Source: Microdochium bolleyi
Taxonomy: Eukaryota > Ascomycota > Sordariomycetes > Xylariales > Microdochiaceae
NCBI GenBank assembly: GCA_001566295.1
Contig: KQ964252.1
Span: forward strand, 930,001-994,000
Direction: 5' to 3'
DNA: 64,000 bases
The notes beneath the pieces are model-generated. The model searched no databases, had not been told where the DNA came from, and was given only the letters and a program-made list of their open reading frames with translations. How positions within the stretch are numbered: the stretch's first letter is position 1; every line of letters begins with the position of its first letter. The translations under genes and the position numbers were made by a program. Shown here piece by piece: positions 1 to 9,182 of this stretch.

Positions 1-71
1 TCAGCCAGAGAGCTGGCGCACTTGACCAGATCGAGGCACTGAGTGATGAGGACGATGAGGACGAGACTTGA
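1..71 (+). CDS. C-terminal end of an unidentified gene (partial)
   Basis: Reading from base 3, one frame is open up to a TGA at 69-71 and encodes 22 residues ending in a strongly acidic tail (LSDEDDEDET). Both other forward frames are closed within about 45 bases. An acidic tail just before a stop is typical of a real protein end, and it would make this gene convergent with the J-protein gene that follows. The rest lies outside the window, so no function can be given. Confidence 0.4.
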   Translation, partial: SQRAGALDQIEALSDEDDEDET

Positions 72-455
72 GCTAGAGACTTTGCTGCATTGCTCTTGAT
101 GATTGCAGCGAGTTTCTGTGGTGCAGCTGTGACAGCAACATTACGCATGACTTTTCGGATGGCATGGCTGGCGTTAGGATCTTGAGGGCGTTAATCATTC
201 GCCCAATCGATGTGCTTCTGCGGGGGGTTGACTTTAGATGGCGTTCCATACCGTAATGAAGAAATGATCGTACATTGACCCAATCAACGAGGGGCCGGTT
301 CATGCGCAGGAGGACCTGGTCATTATCACCCACGGAGGTCATGATTCCGAATGTCGGAAGGAGAGTCCGGTGCTGAAGAGAAGCTCTGGAAAGCAGTGAC
401 CGAGCATGAGTGGGTGACCCGGAGAGCCTGGGGGGAGCATCGCCATGCTTGTGCG
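72..455. other. Intergenic, between two convergent 3' ends
   Basis: Shared 3' region between the partial upstream gene and the JJJ1-like gene. Open frames here lack codon structure or recognisable motifs. Nothing else is supported. Confidence 0.5.
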
Positions 456-2283
456 TCATCTCTTGCCTCTCTTTTTCTTGCTTCCCTTCGCTCCAGACTC
501 GGGTGTGACAGTCTTCAGCGCTGCATGTCCTTTCTCTTCAATATGCGCGAAGAGTTTTGTCTTGGAACCGAACTCTTCCTGACACACGGCGCAGGTGTGC
601 CCAGCTGCCGCATCTTGCCGCTCGGCAGCCTGCCTGGCTGCTCTCTTTTCACGCTTAGCTTTGGCCTTGCCAATCTTCTTGGCCGGCTCTGAGCTGTCGA
701 GTGACATTTCTGCGGTGTCTTTACTGAGATCGACGTCGGTGTTTTCGTTTGCCCCATCGTAGTCCGAGAGCAATGCGTTTGCATGTGACACTGTGCTGGC
801 GGACTCCTTCTTGCCGGCGAGTCGCGCTTCCACATCCTCGCGCGAGGCGTATTCGTCATCTTCGTCGTCGGTGTTGCTATCCGTCTCGCCACTGGAAGGG
901 ACCTTTGTCACCCCTCTTCCAGGCGCTTTAGTAGCCGCCTTGTCGCTGTCGCTTTCCGGAGCGCTGGTAGAAGGCTCCGAGGAGCTTCTCTTTTCTCCTT
1001 GAGGTTGACCACTGACTGCACCATCAACGTCAGACATAGACTCCGTCTCCGCGTCTGAATTGGTCGTGGTCGTCGTGGTTGGCGTCGCCGCCCGGCTGTC
1101 CTTGAGGTTCAGATGCTTGTTCTCCTTCCTCATCTGCCTTTGGAGCTGCTGCACCGCCTTGCTGTGCTTCTTGCTCTTCTCGTGTGCCTCGAACTGCTTC
1201 TCGCTCTTGAACACCTTGTCGCACACTACGCACTCGAGCACCTCGACCTCCGACTCCTCCTCGCTCTCCGAGAACTCGCCGAGGTGCGCGTCGTCCTCCC
1301 CCTCCCTTGCCCGCGCCCACTCGGGCACAGCGTCCTTCTGATTCATCATCTTGGCCTGGTTCGCGGCCCGCGAGCGTGCTGCCTGCGCCGCCGCGCTGTC
1401 GCGCAGAATCTTCTGCCGCTCGGCCTCGGACTTCGTGTTAGGCACGTACCGCGGGTCGCGCTTGCGCACGAAGATGACGAGCGAGCGGACCGCGTCGTTG
1501 AAATCGCGCGCTGCGTCCTCGCGGAACTTTTTGTTCTCCTTCTCCATGAGCCGGCGCACACGGCGCTCAGGGGCGTCCGAGAGCCGCCACTTGTCCTTCC
1601 ACGAGAAGCTCAGCCGGGTGGCAAAATTCTGCCAGCCGCCGTAGAACTGCTTGGCCAAATGGTCACTGTCATCCGAGCAGCCGAACGGCGGGTACTCTGG
1701 GGGCTGCGTGTAGTCGTTCTCAAAGTCCATCTCGGCCGCGGCCACCTCGGCCATGGCGAGGCGCTCAAATGTCTCTGCGAGGATAGTGAAGAAGCTGTGC
1801 GGCGAGTCGTCCATGGGTACGGCCTTGTTGAAGCGTCCGATGAGGGCGTAGATCTCGTCCACTGTCATGACCCTAACGTTGCGGAACTCGGGCGCCGCGT
1901 CAACGTCGTTAGGATCATCGCCGCGCAGGATGGCATCACGATGTGAGTCGTACCAGGCACGCTCCTGGGGGTCGGAGAGGACCTCGTAGGCAGACTGCAC
2001 TTCTGCAAACTTTTGCGTGGCTCTCTCTACGTCGCCATAGTTGCGGTCAGGGTGTAGCTCGAGAGCCTTCCTGCGGTAGGCTTTCTTGATCCTGTAAAGT
2101 TGTGTCAGTGCAGAGCCCGGAGGAGCCCCGAGGAGCCCGCAGGAGCAGAGAGCTTCAAAGAGCTTCGCTTGTCACTCACTCGTCGTCTGTGGCCTGTCGT
2201 TCTATGCCGAGCAGTTCGTAATAGTCGGTTTTTTTGGGAGCATCTTGAGCGGCCCCACGGCTGGATGACTGTTCGGCACCCAT
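456..2283 (-). CDS. JJJ1: JJJ1-like J-protein with C2H2 zinc fingers
   Basis: Two exons, 2180-2283 and 456-2091, with an 88-bp intron (GTGAGT...CAG) that falls inside the J domain. The predicted protein is 579 aa. The J domain covers roughly residues 15-85 and has the HPD motif just after the splice junction. A charged central part follows, then two C2H2-type fingers (CVVCDKVF...H...H near residue 290 and CAVCQEEF...H...H near the C-terminus). Long Ser/Asp/Glu- and Lys-rich stretches lie between the fingers. This order matches yeast Jjj1 and human DNAJC21, cytosolic J-proteins that stimulate Hsp70 and help release and recycle shuttling factors from pre-60S ribosomal particles. The ATG at 2283 was chosen because it gives a short N-terminus directly before KTDYYELLG. 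The ribosome role is inferred from the family. Confidence 0.9.
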
Positions 2284-2891
2284 GACAGCACTGGATTGTG
2301 GTTCTTGACATTGGATTTCGCAAGTGATGCAACGAGAAAGCTCCCAGCAGAACCCCACGCCGACTCAATAAACATCCAGAGTCAGCAACGGCCCCGCTAA
2401 GCTTTCGGTGATTGGGGGACGTCCCCGCCCCCAGCCAGACAGAATGATAATCACGGCACATGCAATTATAACCGATCTTGACTTTGACTTTGGATGCATT
2501 GTGATATGTCTATTGCACATGATATGGTGACTCATCATTGTTCTTGCTAGGTGCTGATCTGTTGTGGCAGTGCTGTGTGACCTCTTTCTGCGCAGTCTCA
2601 TCGCGCAACTTGTCATTGTGATTCAGTCGTCCATCCCACTCCCATCATCCCTAAGTTGATTGGGCATGAGACGATCGCAGTAGCTATCACCTGTGCAAAA
2701 CAGACGTTTGCACCAAATGATGAATTCTTGCGTGTGTCTCATATTCGAGATTCTGTACACCGTGTACGTTTTGGTGCACTGACCCAATGCCATCGGCATC
2801 GGGCTGGCAACTTTTGTGATTTACTGCTTGTGCGGGTTGAAAAGGGTGCATGCTGCAGCTTGTGTCGGGGACTCAACGTGAAGAACTGTGA
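2284..2891. other. Intergenic: JJJ1 promoter and 3' region of the cystathionine gamma-synthase gene
   Basis: Both flanking genes lie on the minus strand, so this holds the JJJ1 5' leader and the downstream region of the sulfur gene. The sequence is moderately AT-rich around 2460-2600. No motif or gene was recognised. Confidence 0.5.
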
Positions 2892-4826
2892 TCATGGAGA
2901 TGCATCGACAGCCTCGATGGCTTTCAGGGCGGCTGTAAAGATGCTCTCCAGGTTGTCCTCCAGACCGACGCTGATTCTCAACAGGTCCGGATCAACGCCA
3001 AACGTGGCTGCCCAGTCCAGTTCCTTGTAGTGAGCCAGAAGCACGTAGGGGGAGGTCAGTGTAAAGTTCGTGCCGAGGGAGGGTCCCTTGGCCGTGTCGA
3101 GGGCGTCGTAGAATGCCATGGCGTGGGCTTTGGTCTGCAGCGTGCAAGATAGGAGGCCGCCGTAACCCCCGTGTGCTGTCTTGACCGCGTCGTACTGCGG
3201 TCTAGCCTCCGCATTGTACTTGGGATAGTATACCTCCCTGACGAGCGGATGGGCATTGAGTACCCGGCAAATGGTCTCTGCGTTGTCATTCACCCGGTCG
3301 ATGCGGGATCGGAAGTCACGACTGTTGCGCTCCATGAAGATGACATCCTCGGCCCAGTATGTGTCCTCGAAGTCCTGTGCGAGAACCTTCTGGAGGGCAC
3401 CATAGTAGCGACCATTGGGGTTGAGGACCATGCTGCCGCCCATGACATTGCAATCTCCAGAGAAGATTTTGGTCAAGCTGCTGACGACAACGTCGGCAAA
3501 GGGGAGGACGTTGATGTTGACAAATGTACCGACCGTTTCATCTACCACGACCGCAAAGTCGTGTTTGTCCGCAAGCTTGCGGATACGACCGAGGTTTGGG
3601 CATGTGAGCAGGGGGTTCCCAGGGAATTCGCAGAAGAACCCCAAGAACTTCTCGCCGCCATCCAGCCGGGACTCAAACTCGTCAAGATCAGACTTGGAGC
3701 CATGCCCATAGAAGATGGCACCTGGCCCAAACTTCTCAAGGATCTTCAGCGTGTCGACGTATGGAAAGCCAAAGTTGACGCTCTTTAGAGGCCCTCGAGC
3801 CTTTAGCAAGGTCTGGTGGGCGGTGAAAATGGCGTTCATACCACACGGCACGAGGTAGATGTCATCTTCGCTAAGATTTGTAAGGCCCCTGGCGTTGGAG
3901 TCCATTATAGGAAGCGCTGATGTTAGGTCAACCTCAGATGTAAGGACACCAGCAATACGGCGTCGGATGGCCGATTTAGCATTCTCGACAAAGGAAAGCG
4001 CCAGATTTCGCCCATAACGCTCCTCGAGGAATCGCGAGCTCTCGAACACTTCGGTTTCTTCCAAAGTCGTGCCATTGCTGTTGCCATTGATGTGCCCGTT
4101 GGTGTGCCCATTAGTACCATTAGAAGGACCGCTGCTATGACCGTCCGTGTGGCCACCCTGACGACCGTTCTGGTGGTCGTTCTGGTGGTGTCCATTGGCG
4201 GCCGTGGTCGCCTTAGAAACGGTGTCGTCTACAGAGAAGCGCTGATACCGCTTAGGACCACGGCCGACCTTCTGTGTCTGTTGCGAAGGCCTGGGTGAAG
4301 AATGTGCCAAGATGAGGAGATCCTCCTTGAGCAGTCTATGACAGAACTCAGCTCTCCGACTTGATACACCGTCGCCCGAGTGCTGCCAGTACTGCTTGGC
4401 AACCGGGTATAGGTCCTCAGGACATATGACGGCCGACATGGCTGGGCGCAAAGCACGAACAGCATCGGGTGCGGGGCTCGCGGGGTCCAGGACAAGATCC
4501 ACGATCTGGACCTCATCGACCGCAGGGCCAGCCTCGGGCCTCGTCTTCATGAATTCGAGACAACGACGAGCGGTGTTGGGAGTTGGAAAGAGCATGGCAT
4601 GCAAGTCGTGTTGTGTGGCCGATGGGCCATGCCGAGCCACGATGTCCCGGGCCAGAGCCTCGATGCTCTTGTGCACAAAGAACCGCGGGTAGCCAGTCGT
4701 CATGCTGTCAACCACCCACTTCTCGCCCTCTTCATAGCCGACATTGGAGCGCCATGTCGGGAGCGACACGCTGACCGCATGAGCTGTGTTGGGTGGGATC
4801 GACTCGCCCAGCTCGATGCCCGGCAT
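2892..4826 (-). CDS. Cystathionine gamma-synthase (PLP enzyme, fungal type)
   Basis: A single exon of 644 aa from the first in-frame ATG; the frame stays open further upstream but without an ATG. The C-terminal ~400 residues have the Cys/Met-metabolism PLP fold, with the pyridoxal lysine in SSLTKIFSGD and the active-site run VVDETVGTF. The N-terminal ~220 residues are the extra domain found in fungal Met-7/Str2-type enzymes. These make cystathionine from cysteine and an activated homoserine ester, in transsulfuration toward methionine. Between the two parts sits a His/Asn/Gly-rich low-complexity insert (about 4060-4215) built of imperfect GHTNG-like units. Neighbours show no functional link. 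An alternative is another member of the same PLP family, but the long N-terminal domain favours the synthase. Confidence 0.87.
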   Translation of the reverse strand: MPGIELGESIPPNTAHAVSVSLPTWRSNVGYEEGEKWVVDSMTTGYPRFFVHKSIEALARDIVARHGPSATQHDLHAMLFPTPNTARRCLEFMKTRPEAGPAVDEVQIVDLVLDPASPAPDAVRALRPAMSAVICPEDLYPVAKQYWQHSGDGVSSRRAEFCHRLLKEDLLILAHSSPRPSQQTQKVGRGPKRYQRFSVDDTVSKATTAANGHHQNDHQNGRQGGHTDGHSSGPSNGTNGHTNGHINGNSNGTTLEETEVFESSRFLEERYGRNLALSFVENAKSAIRRRIAGVLTSEVDLTSALPIMDSNARGLTNLSEDDIYLVPCGMNAIFTAHQTLLKARGPLKSVNFGFPYVDTLKILEKFGPGAIFYGHGSKSDLDEFESRLDGGEKFLGFFCEFPGNPLLTCPNLGRIRKLADKHDFAVVVDETVGTFVNINVLPFADVVVSSLTKIFSGDCNVMGGSMVLNPNGRYYGALQKVLAQDFEDTYWAEDVIFMERNSRDFRSRIDRVNDNAETICRVLNAHPLVREVYYPKYNAEARPQYDAVKTAHGGYGGLLSCTLQTKAHAMAFYDALDTAKGPSLGTNFTLTSPYVLLAHYKELDWAATFGVDPDLLRISVGLEDNLESIFTAALKAIEAVDASP

Positions 4827-5567
4827 GTTGGGGGTCGTGCGGCCGTGTCTGGATTTACGAGGAAACGTCGCGATAACGTGGTCGGTAAAGAGGCAGGCGG
4901 GGGCGAACAAGGCGGTTGGTTGTGTCTGGCTTTAAGGGCGCAGAATTTCGGGTAAAAGGCAGGCCTTGTGACAAGTGCTTTCTCTTTGTTTCCCGGATGA
5001 AGCTGCAGTTGATGTTGGACCTTGGGCTCGGTCGAAATTCAACAGGGGCCGATTGCGAAAGAGGTCCGAGTCGGAGAAATGGGCAGCGGGGAGTGCCGGC
5101 ATCGGACCCTGACTTTTGGGGGCAATCTTCGCAGTGGGGCACCTTTGCATCCCAGTAGCTTGGACGGTGACCTCAAGCGATTCTGCAAGTCTGATGTGTA
5201 TCTTCTGCATCGTGCCTGCACAGAGATTTGTGCCGGAGTCAGCGTGCTAAGACACCTTTCAGACACAGTTTGGGCCGCAGTGCTGCATCGAGTCCCGCAG
5301 CGAGTTGTCATAGGCTTCCGATGGAGATCACTCCGGAACCGGACCTGTTTTTCGGTGCGGGACGGAGTCACCACCCCTAGCTCGAGCAAACATGTGAACA
5401 TGGAGCACTGTCTGCTGCTCTTGGCGTCGCGCAATCATTCTCGCATTTGCAGCTTTTTCGAAAGAGCAGGAAGAGCATTTGAAAGACTCGCATCGGGGTA
5501 TCTCTTGAACGAAGCATGAGCTATATACATGGGCAAGAATTATTTCTTTTGCACTCTCAACGACCCG
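4827..5567. other. Intergenic: promoter of the cystathionine gamma-synthase gene
   Basis: 741 bp between two minus-strand genes. I looked for a CYS3/bZIP-type palindrome (ATGRYRYCAT), as expected for a sulfur-controlled gene, and did not see one. No gene is supported. Confidence 0.45.
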
Positions 5568-7139
5568 CTACATGACCATGCACTCTTTGCTTGGCTGGTA
5601 GTCTGGCCCAAAAATCTCGCGGTTGCGCTCCAGCTCGTTCGCCTTGACCTTTTCCTTAACCTCCTTGGGGAAATGACGCCGGAGGAAGGCCGCGTGCTCG
5701 CTGTCCAGATGATCGAGGCCTGTCTTCATGACGACGTCAGCGCGGCACAACGGGCAGTACCGCTCGCACCTGCGTGACATCTTGACGAGACAGCGGCTGC
5801 AAAATATGTGGTTGCAGTCCAGGCGCATCGGCCAGTACGCTACCGCATAGCAAATCGGGCAGAGGTAGTCGTCAAGTTGCGGCACTGTCGAAATGAGCTC
5901 CGTGGACATGCGGGCACACAAATCCTTGGCCACACTCCCAGCGAGCAGTCGGTGCGAGTGGAGCGCTACGTGGAACGACTTGGTTGCCCCAAGCGAGGTC
6001 CGCTTGTCGAATTCTGTGAACGTGACACTCAGTCAGCTTGCAGACGCAGAAGACAAAAGAACAAGGGTCTCTCGCCGGGCTCTGGAGCAATGAACAGGGC
6101 AGGGCTATTGCAACTTACTCTTCAGGATCTTGGTGATGGCAAGACTGTTAATCTCCTGGAACTTAAGGTTCTGCAAGAGGGCAGCATTGAGATTGAGAAA
6201 CTTGCTGAAGGCCTGCCTGCTGGTCTCAAGTTTCATGGTGCGGACAAGATCCTGCTTAAAGACCTGCTCTTGGAACCAGCGTAGATTCTCGAGCGCTTGG
6301 GCGCTTGACCGGACTCCGTGATCAGATTCGCGCGTGGAGAAGAAGACGCCCGCATCGAGATAAAGCTGGAAGATGTCGCGCCACTTGGCCCGGTCCGGAC
6401 GATCTCTCAATCCCCTGCGTGGTTCCGTCAGCTTGGCCACTTCGGTGCCAAGAGCTGTAATCTCCTTGCCGAGCCGGTCCTGCTCCTCCTCCTGGATATT
6501 GTCGATGAGCAGGACGTCGGCCTGAAGCAAGTCGAAAAACTCGCCATCAAAGACAAGAGGCACCTCGATGCGCCGCAGTGAGGACGCCGCCACGTCGCTG
6601 TCTGGTCGGTCCACGGAGGCGCCCTGACTCTGCGCAGCAGTAGAGGCCGGCTGTGTGAGACCAACCTGCTTCGCGTCATCGTTTACCTGCGTTGTAGACC
6701 ACGAGCCCTGAGGTGATGATACTTGGAGCGGGGGCGAGGTGGCCCCAGAAGCGAGGTGGGCCAGGAACTCCCTGGTGGTCGGTGTCAGGCCAGCATCGAC
6801 AACAGCGCCATCCTGGAGGTGGACGAAGATGGTCAGGGAGGGGCGGACGCGAGTTGAGCCAGAGGCATCGCCGGCGAGCCGGTAGCGGAAACCCGGATCG
6901 TTCTTGTCGGTGACGGCGTCGGTACGGTCTTTGCTGCTCCTGTCGGCGTCTTGCAGGCGGGCATCGTGAGGCGGGGCAAGGGCGGCGAGGGTGTCGCGGT
7001 CGAGGCCGAGGTCGACAAGCTCGCGGGTGACCTTTTTCAGGCACTTTTTGAGCTGGCCATAGGGAATGGCCGAGTCCACCCACTTCTGGGGGAAGCCCTC
7101 GGTCTGGAGGATGCGGCGGAACTCCTGGGCAAACTTCAT
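5568..7139 (-). CDS. SPX-RING finger protein (RING-14 type E3 ubiquitin ligase)
   Basis: Two exons, 6119-7139 and 5568-6013, with a 105-bp intron (GTAAGT...CAG); 488 aa. The SPX domain starts at the first residue (MKFAQEFRRIL) with the basic YGQLKKCLKKV motif. Its last helix, ending KILKKFDKRT, is completed exactly across the splice junction, which confirms the junction. SPX domains bind inositol pyrophosphates and report phosphate status. A C3HC4 RING follows near residues 390-435 (CPIC, CNHIFC, SRC, CPLC), so the protein is probably a ubiquitin ligase acting in phosphate or nutrient control, like Neurospora RING-14 and plant NLA. The acidic and polar middle section (about residues 90-230) is probably disordered. 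It is divergent from the amidohydrolase gene, with 420 bp between start codons. Confidence 0.9.
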
Positions 7140-7559
7140 GGCGGGCGACGCAAGCCGGAGGGCGTACTGGAGGACGGAGGGTGGGAGAGCAGCTGGCGGG
7201 CGAAGGCAGGCATCATGTAGTTGAGAAGGGCAAGTGAGGGAGGGAGGAGGTGAGGCCGGGTGGGCGCGGGATGACTGGCGGCGGGAACCGAGATTGACGA
7301 AGCCCATCCCAGTGGCAGGGGCCAGGCGCCAGCGCCTGCCAGGGCTGATGGCGGGGGGTGGTGGTCTGGGCCTGTTGCATCGAGTCGCCAACGAGGAAGG
7401 GGGTCACATGCCTCGAGCCTCTGGGAGGGTGCCCCGGGCTGGCCAGTCACAGCCGGCAGGGGCGGCCATGTGCTTGCACTTTGTTCTCGGCGCCGGCGCC
7501 TCCACATCTCGTCCGTCCCCGGATCCAGTCCTCCGGCGCATGGGAGCATTCCGCAAGCC
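7140..7559. promoter_or_regulatory. Shared divergent promoter, SPX-RING gene and amidohydrolase gene
   Basis: 420 bp between two divergent start codons, GC-rich with purine-rich runs. Long open frames here are composition artefacts. I found no CACGTG (Pho4/NUC-1-type) site, which would have suggested phosphate control of the SPX gene. Confidence 0.4.
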
Positions 7560-8966
7560 ATGTCCGCCCTCCTCGACGTGGTTCTGCCACCCACCGGGCG
7601 TCGCCCCGAGCGGATGCCCTGCCGGCTCGCCCTCTCCGCCGGCCCTGACAAGGCCATCGCGAGCATCGCACCGCCGGCCCAGCATGCACAACAGCCCGCC
7701 GCTGGGGGCTTGCCGGCCCTGCTGCTGCCTGCCCTGTGCCACCCCCATGTCCACCTCGACAAGCCCTACATCCTCACCTGTAACCATCCATCCTCATCAC
7801 CAGACCATCCGGACTACTCGGACCTCGCTCCGCAGTCGGGCGCCTTTGACGAGGCTCTTGCAAACACCTCAAAGGCAAAGCAGCGCTACACCGACGCCGA
7901 TCTCTACCTGCGCGGCTCCCAGCTCCTCGCTGCAAGCTACTCCCACGGCGTTTCCGCCCTCCGTGCCTTTGTCGAGGTTGACCACATCACCGGCACAGCG
8001 CCCCTCGTCGCTGCCGTCAGGCTCAAGCACGACTTTGCCCACCTGCTCGACCTACAGATCTGTGTCTTCGCCCAGGATCCCATCTTCTCGACCGAGCATG
8101 GCGACAGCAACCGCGCCGTCATCACCGCCGCTCTGGTCGACTTCAGGGACTCGGTCGGCGCCCTAGGCACGACGCCCTACGTCGAGAGCTCTCGTGATGC
8201 CTCCTTGCGCAACATCAATTGGGCCGTTACCATGGCTCTCGAGCACAAAATGCACCTCGACTTCCACCTCGACTACAACCTCAAACGGCCTGCACCCCCC
8301 CAAGACTGGCCCATGGTCCACTCGGTCATCGAGGTCCTCGAGAAGCACAAGTGGAACGCCATTGCGGCGTCACCCATGACTGTCGTGCTTGGCCACTGCA
8401 CCCAGCTGACGGCCATCGACGAGAGCGAGCTTCGCCAGCTTGCCGCCCGTATTCTCGAGAGCAAGCTGCCAATCCACTTTGTGGGCCTGCCAACGAGCGA
8501 CCTGTTCATGATGGGTCGTCCTGGCGCAGGCGGCTCAACCTTTGCGCGCCCTCGCGGCACGGTCCAAGTGCCTGCCATAATCAGCGATCTTGGCCTGTCT
8601 GCTTGTCTCGGCATCAACAATGTCGGCAACGCCTTCACTCCTTTTGGAACTGCCGACCCGTTGCAGCTCGCTTCCTGGGGTGTCGGCATCTACCAGGCAG
8701 GCACCCCGGACGACGCCGAGCTGCTGTATGGCTGCGTCAGTTGGCGTGCGAGACAGGCCATTGGTCTCGACCGTGGTCCCGACGCAGATTTCGAACTCCA
8801 CGAGGGCCAGAAGTGGAAGACGATGCTTCTCATCAGGAATACCACAACGCATGAATTGCCTGGTGGGCCTGGTCAGGCGGCTCTCCACGTCCCGTTTCGC
8901 CCAAGATGGGCCTTCAAGGACGTCGTCTGGGATCCGCCTGACACACAATTCAGGTCACTCATCTAG
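7560..8966 (+). CDS. Cytosine-deaminase-like amidohydrolase with altered active site
   Basis: Single exon, 468 aa, starting at an ATG 31 codons inside a longer open frame; the upstream part is promoter-like. The fold matches the metal-dependent amidohydrolase superfamily, CodA/TRZ branch. There is an HxH metal motif in CHPHVHLDK (about residues 61-67), a third His in DFHLDYN (about 236), a fourth in GHCTQL (about 278), and the late strand LGINNVGNAFTPFG (about 350). From memory, bacterial cytosine deaminase has HCDE at the third site and HDDV at the late strand, giving a catalytic Glu and a metal-binding Asp. Here these positions read HLDY and INNV, so both acids are missing. The protein may therefore not be a deaminase. 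Substrate unknown. Confidence 0.75.
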   Translation: MSALLDVVLPPTGRRPERMPCRLALSAGPDKAIASIAPPAQHAQQPAAGGLPALLLPALCHPHVHLDKPYILTCNHPSSSPDHPDYSDLAPQSGAFDEALANTSKAKQRYTDADLYLRGSQLLAASYSHGVSALRAFVEVDHITGTAPLVAAVRLKHDFAHLLDLQICVFAQDPIFSTEHGDSNRAVITAALVDFRDSVGALGTTPYVESSRDASLRNINWAVTMALEHKMHLDFHLDYNLKRPAPPQDWPMVHSVIEVLEKHKWNAIAASPMTVVLGHCTQLTAIDESELRQLAARILESKLPIHFVGLPTSDLFMMGRPGAGGSTFARPRGTVQVPAIISDLGLSACLGINNVGNAFTPFGTADPLQLASWGVGIYQAGTPDDAELLYGCVSWRARQAIGLDRGPDADFELHEGQKWKTMLLIRNTTTHELPGGPGQAALHVPFRPRWAFKDVVWDPPDTQFRSLI

Positions 8967-9182
8967 ATGGTACTGCCTGTCGCGCAGGCGCAGGCATGTT
9001 TAATGACCAAATAATTTCGTTGCAAGAAGAGCATATATTATGTCGAAGGTGACGGACCCAGCATGCAAGGGCCTGGTGTGATGACTAACCTCCGGCGTGA
9101 TCAATATGGGAGAAAAGAAAGTTGGCCTATTCGCCAGCACGTCAGATGCACCAAAGACATCTCCCATCAACCTCGTCAATGA
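8967..9182. other. Short 3'-3' intergenic region
   Basis: The convergent ends of the amidohydrolase gene and the secreted-protein gene. Nothing recognised. Confidence 0.5.

Noticed and set aside
1113..1946. 277-codon open frame on the plus strand
   Set aside because: It lies opposite the JJJ1-like gene and is rich in Leu/Arg/Val, as expected from antisense reading of an acidic GC-rich gene. The opposite strand has clear domains.
3171..3788. 205-codon plus-strand frame inside the cystathionine gamma-synthase gene
   Set aside because: Antisense shadow of a well-supported PLP enzyme.
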